64,000 nt of DNA from Synergistaceae bacterium (GCA_030523725.1 JAUNHV010000001.1:1-64000), one strand, 5' to 3'. Shown: positions 54,810 through 63,619, counted from the first letter of the stretch. Translations and numbers: made by a program. The notes: a model not told the origin generated them from the sequence alone.

Positions 54810-54995
54810 AAGCCTCACAGTGTTCGCTCGCCACAGTTAGGAAAATAATTCACTGCGTAGGTTTTCCGACTCTCCTTCACCCTCACCAAACCTTCCCAGT
54901 TTTAACAACCAGTGGTATTTATGGTTCGTCCAGATTACGGCAGCGTGACTGTTTTGGATTTTCACCAAATTCCCTTCCGCAATTACTACCCGAAT
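54810..54995 (-). promoter_or_regulatory. Cobalamin riboswitch
   Basis: Read on the minus strand: GGGAATTTGGTGAAAATCC, CAGTCACGCTGC, a CCACTGG box, ACTGGGAAGG, and GAGTCGGAAAACCT in this order. This is the conserved core of adenosylcobalamin-type riboswitches. With the terminator at 54691 it should shut off the receptor gene when B12 is plentiful. Confidence 0.93.
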
Positions 54996-55048
54996 TTTAA
55001 CATGAAATATTTATTTGTCAAATATATTGATAAGTAAAACTGTTCAGT

Positions 55049-55146
55049 AAATTTTCTCAAAATTTTTTGCGTTTTTAGCGTGTTTTTGCTATGATATTAC
55101 TGTATTTTGAATTTTGGCTATGTTCACAAAAGTGAACATTTTTTTT
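55049..55146 (+). promoter_or_regulatory. Repeated module, copy 2, upstream of the XRE gene
   Basis: AAATTTTCTCAAAATTT (55049-55065), TATGATATTACTG (55090-55102) and the perfect hairpin ATGTTCAC AAAA GTGAACAT (55120-55139) with eight Ts. The spacing from second to third block is 30 bases, as in copy 1. The first interval is 10 bases longer. It is probably the promoter and operator, or attenuator, of the XRE gene. Confidence 0.6.
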
Positions 55147-55170
55147 AGCACAATTTTTGGAGGAAAATTT

Positions 55171-55422
55171 ATGATTCTTTACGAAAAAACAAATTTACCA
55201 GAGACCTTGAAAAAATTACGGGTTAGCCAAAAAATATCGCAAGCTAAATTGGCAGAAAAGCTGAAGTGCTCTCGGCATGAAATTATTAACATAGAAAGAA
55301 GTAATCGTGCACCTAATTATAAAACGTTGTGCTGTTGGATTAGAGCCTGTGGGGGAGAGCTCATTTTGCGTGTGAAAACAAAGGGAGATACAGAAATTCC
55401 GATAGAAGATACAGAAGAGTAA
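55171..55422 (+). CDS. XRE-family helix-turn-helix regulator
   Basis: An 83-residue protein. Residues about 10-65 form an HTH_3 domain (LKKLRVSQKISQAKLAEKLKCSRHEIINIERSNRAPNY). ATG 55171 has GGAGG 8 bases ahead; in-frame codons from 55114 lie in the hairpin region and are unlikely. No toxin gene adjoins it. It may bind the TGTTCAC palindrome in its own leader, which is inferred from position only. Confidence 0.85.
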   Translation: MILYEKTNLPETLKKLRVSQKISQAKLAEKLKCSRHEIINIERSNRAPNYKTLCCWIRACGGELILRVKTKGDTEIPIEDTEE

Positions 55423-55475
55423 AAAAGTAGAAAATTATGCAAAAATTATGCTAAAATTGCACGCGGGGTGATTTC

Positions 55476-55964
55476 ATGGCGAATGTAAAGAACGTGAAGA
55501 AAACAAATGCAGTTAGAATACTAGAGAACCTAAAAATTCCTTTTGAACTTATGGAATATGAAATTGACCCAGTGCTTTTATCGGCGGAAGATGCAAGTGC
55601 AAAAACGGGGATCCCGATGGAGCAAACCTTCAAGACAATCTGTTGCAGAGGAGATAAAACAGGTGTTTTCTTTGCAGTTGCCCCAGCAGGAACAACCTTG
55701 AATGTAAAAGCTCTTGCTGCAATTTCCGGCAACAAGTCTGCCTCTCCCGTGCATTTGAAAGAAGTTACTGCTCTTACGGGTTACATTCGAGGTGGATGTA
55801 GCCCAATAGGTGCAAAGAAAAATTATCCCGTAGTGATAGACGAAACTGCAATTTTGTTTGATTACATTACGGTAAACGCTGGAGCACGAGGGCTGTTATT
55901 CAAGATGAAGCCAGATGACCTTATAAAAGCAACAAACGCAAAATTAGGGAGTATAACATTATGA
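55476..55964 (+). CDS. ybaK: Cys-tRNA(Pro) deacylase YbaK/EbsC
   Basis: A 162-residue editing protein that hydrolyses Cys mis-attached to tRNA-Pro. It shows KTNAVRILENLKIPFELMEYE at the start, EQTFKTICCRGDKTGVFFAVAPA with the conserved Lys, and GYIRGGCSPIGAKKNYPVVIDETA. GGGGTG lies ahead of the start. It overlaps rnhA by 4 bp, starting a ybaK-rnhA-HD-mnmA run. Confidence 0.94.
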   Translation: MANVKNVKKTNAVRILENLKIPFELMEYEIDPVLLSAEDASAKTGIPMEQTFKTICCRGDKTGVFFAVAPAGTTLNVKALAAISGNKSASPVHLKEVTALTGYIRGGCSPIGAKKNYPVVIDETAILFDYITVNAGARGLLFKMKPDDLIKATNAKLGSITL

Positions 55965-56356
55965 TTATTGGGCATTTTGATGGTGCATCACGTTCAAATC
56001 CTGGTGAAGCAGGAGCAGGTGCATACATTGAAGAGGACGGGCAAATCCTTTGGCAAGAGGCACGTTACCTCGGGCAAAAGACAAATAACGAAGCGGAATA
56101 CACGGCGCTCATTATGCTACTTACCGCTGCAAAAAATTTGAAGATAGAAAATTTGATAGTGCAAGGAGACAGCAGGCTTGTAATCTGCCAAGTGAAAAGA
56201 GAATGGAAAATAAATCTTCCACACTTGAGAGCTCTTGCCATGCAGGTGTGGCAACTTACAGAAGGAATGAATGTGACATTTGAGTGGGTGAAGCGAGAAA
56301 AAAATAAATATGCTGATATGCTAAGCAACAAGGCATTGGACGAAAAGGAGAAGTAG
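55961..56356 (+). CDS. rnhA: Ribonuclease HI
   Basis: A 131-residue enzyme that degrades the RNA strand of RNA-DNA hybrids. The catalytic acidic residues are visible: Asp7 in HFDGASRSNPG, Glu in NNEAEYTAL, Asp in VQGDSRLVICQV and a final Asp in NKYADMLSNKA. The form is short, without an N-terminal hybrid-binding domain. It is followed after 2 bp by the HD protein gene. Confidence 0.94.
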   Translation: MIIGHFDGASRSNPGEAGAGAYIEEDGQILWQEARYLGQKTNNEAEYTALIMLLTAAKNLKIENLIVQGDSRLVICQVKREWKINLPHLRALAMQVWQLTEGMNVTFEWVKREKNKYADMLSNKALDEKEK

Positions 56357-56358
56357 AA

Positions 56359-56910
56359 ATGGTTACAAGAGAACAGGCACTTGAACTTTTGAAGAAGTAT
56401 AACAAGGACGATTTTCATCTTCGTCACGCTTTTACTGTGGAAGCAGTAATGAGATGGTTTGCGCAAAATCTTGGACAGGACAATGTTGATTTTTGGGCAA
56501 CAGTTGGTTTACTGCATGATATTGATTTTGAAATGTATCCGACGGAGCACTGTAAAAAAGCTCCAAGTCTCTTGGCAGAGATAGACGCGCCAGAAGAAAT
56601 GGTGCATGCAATTTGCAGTCACGGCTATGGACTTTGCTGTGACATAAAGCCAGAGCACATAATGGAGCGTGTGCTTTTTGCAAGTGACGAATTAACAGGG
56701 CTAATTTGGGCAGCAGCACTCATGAGACCATCAAAGAGCACAAAGGATATGGAATTAAAGAGCTTAAAAAAGAAATTCAAGGACAAAAAATTTGCTGCTG
56801 GTTGTGACAGAGAAGTGATAAAGCAGGGTGCAGAACTTTTGGGCTGGGAACTTGACGAGCTTTTGTCAAAGACGCTTTTAGCAATGCAGGAAACGGAGGG
56901 GACTTTCTAG
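56359..56910 (+). CDS. HD-domain phosphohydrolase
   Basis: A 183-residue protein with HLRHAFTVEAVMRWFA, VGLLHDIDFEMYPTEHC and AICSHGYGL, matching a HD metal-binding domain (the H...HD...H pattern). Homologues are annotated as HDIG-type or haloacid-like hydrolases with unknown substrates. It lies in a tight run between rnhA and mnmA. Confidence 0.85.
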   Translation: MVTREQALELLKKYNKDDFHLRHAFTVEAVMRWFAQNLGQDNVDFWATVGLLHDIDFEMYPTEHCKKAPSLLAEIDAPEEMVHAICSHGYGLCCDIKPEHIMERVLFASDELTGLIWAAALMRPSKSTKDMELKSLKKKFKDKKFAAGCDREVIKQGAELLGWELDELLSKTLLAMQETEGTF

Positions 56911-56911
56911 C

Positions 56912-57946
56912 TTGAAGATTTTAGTCGCGTCAAGCGGTGGTGTGGATAGCTCTGTCGCTTGCCTGCTTTGCCAATCTGTAACGCAGGATGTGGCAGCTGC
57001 CACGATGAAACTTTTTGACGGAGATGAAAAAGACGAGCAAAATTTAACCCGTGCAAAAAAAGTTTGTGACAGGCTTTCTATTCCTTATCTTGTCTTTGAT
57101 TTTTCCGAAGAATTTAGCAAAACAGTTATAGAGAATTTCAAGGCAGAATATTTGGCAGGCAGAACTCCAAATCCCTGTGTTGTTTGCAACAAAAAAATAA
57201 AATTTGGTGCATTTTTGCAAACTGCAAAAGAAAATGGATTTGACACAATCGCTACAGGCCATTATGCAAGGGTGGAAAAACACGGACAAAAATATTTTGT
57301 GCGGAAGGCACGAGACGAAGCAAAGGATCAAAGTTATGTCTTGTATAACCTGACGCAGGAGATTTTGTCACACCTTTTGTTGCCACTTGGCGAATTAACA
57401 AAAAACGAAGTTAAATACATAGCACGAGAGAAAAATTTTGAAACAGCAAATGCAAAGGAAAGTCAAGACATTTGCTTTGTCCCGCACGGCAATTACATTC
57501 AAGTATTAGAAAAATTGTGTGACAAGCTTCCCCCTGAGGGTAGTGTTGTGTCAAGTGACGGACAGCTCCTTGGTCGTCATAATGGTCTGCATTGTTACAC
57601 CCTGGGGCAAAGAAAGGGGCTTGGAATTGCAAGCACAGCTCCATTGTATGTTGTGGGCAAAAATCTTGAGGATAACACAGTTATTTTAGGGCAAGAAAGC
57701 GAGCTCTATTCAAAAAAAATGGTGGTGCGTAATGTTAATTTTATAGACGGACTTTCCTTGACTGCTCCCTTGAGGTGCAGAGTAAAAACTCGTTACAAAC
57801 AAAAAGAATCGTCAGCAACGCTTTTTCCTCTTGATGGCAATTCTCTTGTTGTTGAATTTGATGAGCCTGTTAGGGCAATTACAAGCGGACAATCCGCTGT
57901 GTTTTATGCCGATGATTATTTGCTCGGTGGCGGTGTAATTGTTTGA
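56912..57946 (+). CDS. mnmA: tRNA-specific 2-thiouridylase
   Basis: A 344-residue enzyme that thiolates U34 of Lys, Glu and Gln tRNAs. PP-loop VASSGGVDSSVACLL, NPCVVCNKKIKFG with the first catalytic Cys, ATGHYARVE, KDQSYVLYNL, ESQDICFVPHGNY with the second Cys, and LGQRKGLGI. The start is TTG at 56912 with GGAGGG 11 bases ahead; the family's usual start aligns here. It ends the plus-strand run. Confidence 0.96.
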   Translation: MKILVASSGGVDSSVACLLCQSVTQDVAAATMKLFDGDEKDEQNLTRAKKVCDRLSIPYLVFDFSEEFSKTVIENFKAEYLAGRTPNPCVVCNKKIKFGAFLQTAKENGFDTIATGHYARVEKHGQKYFVRKARDEAKDQSYVLYNLTQEILSHLLLPLGELTKNEVKYIAREKNFETANAKESQDICFVPHGNYIQVLEKLCDKLPPEGSVVSSDGQLLGRHNGLHCYTLGQRKGLGIASTAPLYVVGKNLEDNTVILGQESELYSKKMVVRNVNFIDGLSLTAPLRCRVKTRYKQKESSATLFPLDGNSLVVEFDEPVRAITSGQSAVFYADDYLLGGGVIV

Positions 57947-57950
57947 TTTT

Positions 57951-58020
57951 TCTTTTGCCATAAGCACCAAGCCGTAGGCTTGCCTAACATAAGTAAAACG
58001 ACAGCGTCGTTTCTTACATA
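57951..58020. repeat. Family A element, two short palindromes
   Basis: TTTTGCCATAAGCAC border, CAAGCC GTA GGCTTG (57968-57982), CTAACATAAG, and AAACGAC AGC GTCGTTT (57996-58012). It follows mnmA by a few bases. Confidence 0.6.
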
Positions 58021-58026
58021 AAAATT

Positions 58027-58062
58027 ACAAGGCATTGCAAAAAAATATTTGCAATGCCTTGT
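58027..58062. terminator. Bidirectional terminator between mnmA and pncC copy 2
   Basis: ACAAGGCATTGCAAA pairs perfectly with its complement around AAAATA. Both flanks suit termination. Confidence 0.87.
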
Positions 58063-58075
58063 TTGTCTTTTATAG

Positions 58076-58615
58076 TTAGCGTTTTTTTAGAAATTCAATA
58101 AATGCTAAGAGAGTTTCAAAAGCCGTTACAGCAGTTTGCAAGCGAACGTTTTCTCTTGTCCCCTCAAATATTTTCTTAAAGGTTTTTGTTATTCCGCTCT
58201 TTGTTGCAATTCCAAAATAAACAGTGCCAAGCGGATTTTCCTCTGTGCCTCCGTCCGGTCCTGCAAAGCCCGTTACAGAAATTGCTATGTCACTCGGAAT
58301 TACGCCAAGCACACCGCTTGCCATTTGAGAAGCACAATCAGCACTCACTGCTCCAACCTCATCAAGCGTTTTTTGGCAAACACGCAAGACACTAGCCTTT
58401 ACTTCGTCCGAATAAGAAACAACACTGCCATAAAACACAGCAGAAGAACCGGCAATATCTGTTACGCTCTTCGCCAAAAGTCCCCCTGTGCAAGACTCGG
58501 CAAAGGTAAAGTGAAGCCCATTTTCTTTTGCCTTTGTTACAACCTGCACGGAAAGTTCATGCAACATTGCCATCAAATCAATATTGCTTCTAATTTCTGC
58601 CATTTTGCTTAACAA
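58076..58615 (-). CDS. pncC: Nicotinamide-nucleotide amidase, copy 2
   Basis: A 179-residue twin of the gene at 17931, with about 95 percent protein identity. All family motifs remain ([33 protein letters not shown]), so both copies are probably active. Changes are scattered (for example DNDLT to NIDLM near the start, and VFFG to VYFG), which suggests a recent duplication. It overlaps deoC copy 2 by 26 bp as in copy 1. Confidence 0.92.
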   Translation of the reverse strand: MLSKMAEIRSNIDLMAMLHELSVQVVTKAKENGLHFTFAESCTGGLLAKSVTDIAGSSAVFYGSVVSYSDEVKASVLRVCQKTLDEVGAVSADCASQMASGVLGVIPSDIAISVTGFAGPDGGTEENPLGTVYFGIATKSGITKTFKKIFEGTRENVRLQTAVTAFETLLAFIEFLKKR

Positions 58616-59255
58616 TCTTTACAATGCGAGAAGTGCCAAGACGTTCTGCACCTAGATTTAAGAAATCTTCTGCATCTTTCAAGCTTCCTATTCCACCGGC
58701 GGCTTTAATTTTTTTACCATTTGTGACATGCTTTGCAAAGAGTGCTATATCCTCTTTGGTAGCTCCACCAGTGCTGAAGCCAGTTGAAGTCTTGATAAAA
58801 TCTGCCTCTGATTTGCTCACAATCTCACACATTTTTATTTTCTCTTCTTCTGTTAAAAGGCAAGTTTCTATTATTACCTTCAAAATTTTTCCAAGACAAT
58901 TTTGCTTTATTTCGTTAATTTCTTCCAAAATCTCGTCATAATTTTTGTCTTTTAGATCGCCGATGTTGATAACCATGTCAATTTCATCTGCACCGTTTTG
59001 AACCGCCTGACGAGCCTCAAAACATTTTACTTCTTTTGTGGCATAGCCATTTGGAAAACCGATGACAGTGCAAATTGCGACACGCCCTGCCGCATATTCG
59101 CTAGCACGCTTCACATAAGTTGGTGGAATGCATACAGAAGCAGTTTTATATGCTATACCATCGTCAATAATTGACCTAATTTCGCTCCAGGTTGCCCCCT
59201 GTGACAAAAGCGTATGATCACAATGATTTAATATGTAGTTAATATCCATTTTAAT
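58081..59255. repeat. 1,175-bp direct repeat, copy 2
   Basis: Gapless partner of 17936-19110 in the same orientation. Homology ends 6 bases ahead of the deoC start, where the antiporter gene begins. It resumes at the terminator, tRNA and tRNA promoter (60601-60807). Confidence 0.9.
58590..59249 (-). CDS. deoC: Deoxyribose-phosphate aldolase, copy 2
   Basis: A 219-residue aldolase differing from copy 1 at about five residues (GTTW to GATW, LEKI to LGKI, SDAD to SEAD, SLED to SLKD, AKRL to AERL), none in the Schiff-base motif FIKTSTGF. Unlike copy 1 it directly follows the antiporter gene (1 bp gap) and should be co-transcribed with it. Confidence 0.95.
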   Translation of the reverse strand: MDINYILNHCDHTLLSQGATWSEIRSIIDDGIAYKTASVCIPPTYVKRASEYAAGRVAICTVIGFPNGYATKEVKCFEARQAVQNGADEIDMVINIGDLKDKNYDEILEEINEIKQNCLGKILKVIIETCLLTEEEKIKMCEIVSKSEADFIKTSTGFSTGGATKEDIALFAKHVTNGKKIKAAGGIGSLKDAEDFLNLGAERLGTSRIVKIVKQNGRN

Positions 59256-60564
59256 CGTCCTTTTTCATAAATAAAATAGCAATAACTGTAGTAATGCATA
59301 GACAAAATGGATAAACGACACACGGAATGACATCAAAGGGAGAAACTTCTGCCTTTAATTGTGATGCTATGCCAAGTGCAACAAGCATTTGTGCCCCGTA
59401 GGGCAAGAGCCCTTGCACAACACAGCTGAATATATCAAGCACAGATGCAACTTTCTTGGGGGCAATTTGATATATTTTGGCAAGCTCTTTTGCTATTGGA
59501 TTTGCAATAATTATTGCCACAGTATTATTCGCTGTCGCCACATCTAACGCAGAAACTAAAATACCTATACCAAGAAGCCCAGCGCGTTTTGTTTTGCAAA
59601 GCCATTTTATTTTTATGATAAGTGCTTCAAAACCTCCGCTATCTGCTATCAAGGCACATATTGCAGAAACGAGAATTGCCACCATGGACGTCTCAAACAT
59701 TCCACTGGCACCACTGCCCATTTTTGTAAAGATTCTCAAAAAATCAATATGACCGGAAGCAATTGATATTACCATTCCAGAAATAATTCCTACCAGTAAA
59801 TCTATAAAGACATTCAGCCCTAGCACTCCCCCTACAAGAACCAGAAAATATGGTATCACTGAAACCAAATTGCTATTTTCTCCAACAATTTCTATGGAGG
59901 AATGACCACGAGCGAGAAGCGCAAAAACTATTATGGCAAGCAAAGCGGCAGGTATCGCTATAGCAATATTAGTCCTAAATTTATCCTTCATTTGACAACC
60001 TTGATATTGACACGCAGCAATTGTTGTGTCTGAAATTAATGACAAATTATCTCCAAACATAGCACCGCTGATTACCGCACCTAGACAAAGCGTAACTGGG
60101 AAATGTGCTGTCTGTGCCATTACAGTAGCTATAGGTACCATTAATGCAATCGTACCAACTGAGGTGCCCATTGCCATGGAAACTAAACTGCAAGAAACAA
60201 AAATCGCAGGAAGATCAAGGTATGGTGGGCAATTAGGGAGTATGTAGTAAACAATATTTTCTGCCCCTTTTCTACCAATAACACCTACAAAAATTCCTGC
60301 CTCGAGAAAAATGATTAACATCGTTATCAAATTTGCGTCGCCCAAACCCTTAGCCATTTGTGCCAATTTTTCTTTCAAGCTTGGCAAAGGTGATTGTATA
60401 ATTGCTACACCAAGAGAGATTAAAAATATAACAACAATCGGGACTTGGTAAATACCGTATTCCTTTGGCAAAATAAACTCAAAAGCTAATCCAAGTGCAA
60501 TATAAATTAATACAAATATAGCAATTGGAAGTAATTTGAATAAACTTGGTTTTCTTTCTTGCAT
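59251..60564 (-). CDS. NhaC-type Na+/H+ antiporter family protein
   Basis: A 437-residue membrane protein with about eleven hydrophobic segments. [40 protein letters not shown] and [16 protein letters not shown] are typical of the NhaC/ion-transporter superfamily, which also includes organic-acid exchangers. The actual substrate is not clear from sequence. It lies between deoC copy 2 and the second tRNA, a place that holds only about 190 bp of unrelated DNA in copy 1. Confidence 0.88.
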   Translation of the reverse strand: MQERKPSLFKLLPIAIFVLIYIALGLAFEFILPKEYGIYQVPIVVIFLISLGVAIIQSPLPSLKEKLAQMAKGLGDANLITMLIIFLEAGIFVGVIGRKGAENIVYYILPNCPPYLDLPAIFVSCSLVSMAMGTSVGTIALMVPIATVMAQTAHFPVTLCLGAVISGAMFGDNLSLISDTTIAACQYQGCQMKDKFRTNIAIAIPAALLAIIVFALLARGHSSIEIVGENSNLVSVIPYFLVLVGGVLGLNVFIDLLVGIISGMVISIASGHIDFLRIFTKMGSGASGMFETSMVAILVSAICALIADSGGFEALIIKIKWLCKTKRAGLLGIGILVSALDVATANNTVAIIIANPIAKELAKIYQIAPKKVASVLDIFSCVVQGLLPYGAQMLVALGIASQLKAEVSPFDVIPCVVYPFCLCITTVIAILFMKKDD

Positions 60565-60600
60565 GTTATATTTTCACTCCATTCTTTTTTATTTAATTAA

Positions 60601-60629
60601 AAAAGCCACTGAATTTATCAGTGGCTTTT
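60601..60629 (-). terminator. Intrinsic terminator after the second tRNA
   Basis: AAAAGCCACTGA/TCAGTGGCTTTT, same stem as at 19297 with a changed loop. It separates the tRNA from the antiporter gene. Confidence 0.85.
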
Positions 60630-60651
60630 TGTTTAAAATTTTTTCAAAAAA

Positions 60652-60739
60652 TGGTGCCTGAGGGGAGACTCGAACTCCCACGAGGTGTTAGTCCCGATGG
60701 ATTTCGAGTCCACTGCGTCTGCCAGTCCGCCACTCCGGC
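60652..60739 (-). tRNA. tRNA-Leu-like gene with CGA anticodon; possible pseudogene
   Basis: An 88-nt homologue of the gene at 19349 with encoded CCA and A73. The anticodon loop reads CTCGAAA, giving CGA (a Ser UCG anticodon) from CAA by one A-to-G change. The body stays Leu-like: D-arm, long variable arm and acceptor end. Damage: G4-A69 mismatch in the acceptor stem, G27-T43 wobble, and a weaker variable arm (CGGGA against CCTCG). Promoter and terminator are kept. It could be a decayed copy, or a charged tRNA that places Leu at UCG. Confidence 0.7.
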
Positions 60740-60778
60740 AACAGCGCGACAAACTAACGCATCGCTAACACTGGGCGG

Positions 60779-60807
60779 ATTATATAACAAAATATCTTTT
60801 TTTGCAA
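60779..60807 (-). promoter_or_regulatory. Promoter of the second tRNA
   Basis: TTGCAA (60802-60807) and TATAAT (60779-60784), 17 bases apart on the minus strand. Homologous to the promoter at 19476 with a slightly weaker -35. Confidence 0.65.
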
Positions 60808-60840
60808 GCTTTTCGTGATATACACGAATGCTATATTATT

Positions 60841-60892
60841 CTTTTTTGCCTTTATGTTAGCGAGGCGAAGCCGAGCGCAGATGGCTAAAAAA
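60841..60892. repeat. Family A element, short copy
   Basis: GCCTTTATGTTAGCG, the near-palindrome GAGGCGAAGCCGAG, then ATGGCTAAAAAATAAAAAC, which equals the right flank of the copy at 4918. It lies between the second tRNA and ppiB. Confidence 0.6.
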
Positions 60893-60976
60893 TAAAAACA
60901 TCAGTTAAATTTAACCAAGAATAGCATTGTGTGGTAGAATACTGCATACAAAATTTTATACGAACGAGGAAAAATT

Positions 60977-61444
60977 ATGACAAAAAGACAGATAGCAACA
61001 TTTGAAACAACTTGCGGAACATTCAAGATTGAGCTTTACAATGACCTTGCACCAAGGACTGTGCAAAATTTTACAGACCTCGTGCAGAAAGGTTTTTATG
61101 ACGGGCTTATTTTTCATCGTGTAATAGATGACTTTATGATTCAAGGTGGCTGCCCACTTGGCACTGGAACTGGTGGTCCTGGCTACACAATAGACGATGA
61201 GTTTGGCGAGGGCTTGAAGCACGATGCACCGGGGATTCTTTCCATGGCTAACGCTGGGCCAAATACAGGCGGGAGTCAATTTTTTATCACGCTTGTTCCG
61301 ACACCTTGGCTTGATGGTCATCATGCAATTTTTGGTCACGTTATTGATGGCATGGATGTGGTGGAAACAATTGGTCATGTTCCAACAGATAGATTTGACA
61401 GGCCAATGCAAAAAATGGAGATTAAAAAAATTTCTGTGGACTAA
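60977..61444 (+). CDS. ppiB: Cyclophilin-type peptidyl-prolyl isomerase
   Basis: A 155-residue cytoplasmic cyclophilin (no signal peptide). [15 protein letters not shown] with the catalytic Arg, [30 protein letters not shown] and [17 protein letters not shown]. It speeds proline isomerisation in protein folding. A TAGAAT -10 box lies near 60932. Single gene. Confidence 0.95.
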   Translation: MTKRQIATFETTCGTFKIELYNDLAPRTVQNFTDLVQKGFYDGLIFHRVIDDFMIQGGCPLGTGTGGPGYTIDDEFGEGLKHDAPGILSMANAGPNTGGSQFFITLVPTPWLDGHHAIFGHVIDGMDVVETIGHVPTDRFDRPMQKMEIKKISVD

Positions 61445-61499
61445 AGCACCAAAAGCAAAACATTAGCAAAATTTGTTGACGTGCAAAGGTGGATTTTAT

Positions 61500-62180
61500 A
61501 TGACAGATAGTGTTAGGAAAATTGATATTCAAATTTTGCCTGATTACACAATAGGTGAGGAAATATTTAACACCATAACTCACATTGTTGGTGGCGTTAT
61601 GTCTATTGTAATGATTGTTTTGGGAGTAATAAAAGGAACTGCGTTACACAATCCGTGGATAATTGTAACAGGGAGTGTTTATGGTTTCTTTGTCTTTTTG
61701 ATGTTTACAATTTCTTCGCTTTATCACGGGTTACCACCATGCATGGGCAAGAAAGTGCTGAGAATAATAGATCATTGTGATATTTACCTCTGTATCGCTG
61801 GAACCTATACTCCAATATTATTAGTAGCCATAAGACCACTGTATTCTACAACTGCTTGGATAATTTTTGGAATAGAATGGGGATTAGCTATTCTTGGGAT
61901 TATATTGAATGCTGTAGATATGGACAAATTTGAAAAAATTTCGTTTGTAATTTATTTGGGTATGGGATGGTGTATTATACTTGGTTTAACTAAAGCTATA
62001 TCTGCTATGTCTTTGGCGGGCTTTATGTGGTTATTAGCAGGTGGTATTGCTTTTTCTCTTGGTGCTGCTTTTTATTTGATGCACTCAAAAATTAGATATA
62101 TGCATTCCATATTTCATATTTTGGTAGATGTGGGAGTTTTATTACAATTTTTCAGTATCTTCTTTTTTGTATTCAAATAA
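61500..62180 (+). CDS. Hemolysin III/YqfA family membrane protein
   Basis: A 226-residue seven-helix protein of the PAQR-like hemolysin III family: GEEIFNTITHIVGGVMSI near the start, SSLYHGLP, LRIIDHCDIYLCIAGTYTPILL, and MHSIFHILVDVGVLLQF. Conserved His and Asp suggest a metal site and hydrolase activity on lipids; lysis is not proven. The ATG at 61500 has AAAGGTGG ahead; an earlier in-frame codon would add nine residues. Confidence 0.9.
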   Translation: MTDSVRKIDIQILPDYTIGEEIFNTITHIVGGVMSIVMIVLGVIKGTALHNPWIIVTGSVYGFFVFLMFTISSLYHGLPPCMGKKVLRIIDHCDIYLCIAGTYTPILLVAIRPLYSTTAWIIFGIEWGLAILGIILNAVDMDKFEKISFVIYLGMGWCIILGLTKAISAMSLAGFMWLLAGGIAFSLGAAFYLMHSKIRYMHSIFHILVDVGVLLQFFSIFFFVFK

Positions 62181-62188
62181 GATATGAG

Positions 62189-62236
62189 AAAAGCAGGTCA
62201 ATGCAACTTGTTGATTGTATTAACCTGCTTTTTTTT
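62189..62236 (+). terminator. Intrinsic terminator after the hemolysin III gene
   Basis: AAAAGCAGGT/ACCTGCTTTT stem with extra inner pairing, followed by TTTTTTT. Confidence 0.85.
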
Positions 62237-62350
62237 GTATATTTTAAGATGTAGAAAAGTTGATTTTATTAAATTTTTGTGCAGCAAAGTTGAAAGTATG
62301 CTAGAATGCGCGTTAATAAATATTATACAAATATCTCGGAGGAGAATTAG

Positions 62351-63592
62351 ATGCAACAAGTCCAAACAAAAAAACTAAATAATCTAAGTTTTTATAATCT
62401 TATAGCTGTTGCTTTGGGAATCTTAGTAGGAATCATTTGTAAAAAAACTGGAAATGCTAGCTTTGGAATTGAGCAAATAAAACCGATAGGACAAGCTTTG
62501 GTAAATCTTATGTCAGGGCTTACAGTTCCTCTCGTTTTCTTTTCCATTATTGAAACAATAGCTTCCTTAAAAGGTGTAAAGCAGCACAAAAAGATGTTAG
62601 GTAGGGCTGCAGCATATTTTTTAGGAACAACAGTTATGGCTTGTATCATTGGAATTGTTGTAGCACTAATTTTTAAGCACCTTAATTTGTTTAAGGAGAT
62701 AGTAATATACAGTAAGACATTAGTTGAAGATAGTAAACAGATAGCATTTATGCAATCCTTGACAAACATTATTCCTGCTGATTTGGTTGATGCTGTATTA
62801 AAAGAAAATGTTGTGATGATTTTAATTTTTTCTCTTCTTATTGGTTTTTCCATTTCTGCAGCAGGAAAAGCCGGGGAAATGTTTAACCAGTTAATTGTCT
62901 CGCTAAATTTTGTTATTAAAAAAATGGTTTCAATTGTTGTGAAAATTACACCAATTAGCGTTTTTGCAATGTGCGCATGGCTTGTTTCTGAATTTGGCTA
63001 CAAAAGAATGGGACAGTTGAAGTGGCTACTTGTCGCCGTGTTAATTGGTTACGTACTTCACATTGTGATTACCTTTGGTTTTGCTTTGAAATTTTTTGCT
63101 AAAATTCCAGTGCTTAATTTCTTTAAGAAAATTTTCCCCGTCATAGCATTTGCCATGACCTCTACTTCCTCAATTGCGAGCATTCCTGTTGCAGAGGAAG
63201 TCTCGCACTCTCTTGGTACAAGGGACACAGTCACCTCACTTGTTATCCCTTCAGGTTCCGTTGTAAATATGGATGGAACAGCAGTTTATCTCACAATTTG
63301 TGCTATTTTTTTCGCTACTGGCTCTGGTGTTTCCCTTTCCATTTGGCAGATGATTTTGATGACTTTTACTGTAATATTAGCTGTTTTTGGAACTGCCGGT
63401 GTGCCAGGCGCTGGTTTTATTATGCTTTCCATGGTTATGGGGGCATTGAAGCTTGATGTTAATCTTATAATGCTGATTTATATTGTAGATAAAATTTTTG
63501 ACATAGGACGCACTTGCCTTAATGTAACAGGAGACATGGTTGCCTCAGTTTGCATCGAGCAGTGGTGCAGGGAAGCAGAGAAACAAAATTAA
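62351..63592 (+). CDS. Dicarboxylate/amino acid:cation symporter (SDF family)
   Basis: A 413-residue GltP/SstT-type carrier. AMTSTSSIASIPVAEE holds the Ser-rich re-entrant loop, VIPSGSVVNMDGTAVYL the conserved NMDGT motif, and GVPGAGFIML and DRTCLNVTGD-like IGRTCLNVTGD the substrate and cation sites. GGAGG lies 9 bases ahead of ATG. Substrate may be glutamate, aspartate, serine or a dicarboxylate. A second SDF gene follows 27 bp later. Confidence 0.93.
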   Translation: MQQVQTKKLNNLSFYNLIAVALGILVGIICKKTGNASFGIEQIKPIGQALVNLMSGLTVPLVFFSIIETIASLKGVKQHKKMLGRAAAYFLGTTVMACIIGIVVALIFKHLNLFKEIVIYSKTLVEDSKQIAFMQSLTNIIPADLVDAVLKENVVMILIFSLLIGFSISAAGKAGEMFNQLIVSLNFVIKKMVSIVVKITPISVFAMCAWLVSEFGYKRMGQLKWLLVAVLIGYVLHIVITFGFALKFFAKIPVLNFFKKIFPVIAFAMTSTSSIASIPVAEEVSHSLGTRDTVTSLVIPSGSVVNMDGTAVYLTICAIFFATGSGVSLSIWQMILMTFTVILAVFGTAGVPGAGFIMLSMVMGALKLDVNLIMLIYIVDKIFDIGRTCLNVTGDMVASVCIEQWCREAEKQN

Positions 63593-63619
63593 TCACGAAA
63601 ATTTACTTAATGTCGTAAC

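Noticed and set aside
60652-60739. Reading the second tRNA as an ordinary tRNA-Ser(CGA)
   Set aside because: Body, acceptor end and A73 follow tRNA-Leu and the sequence is a clear copy of tRNA-Leu(CAA); only the anticodon is Ser-type.
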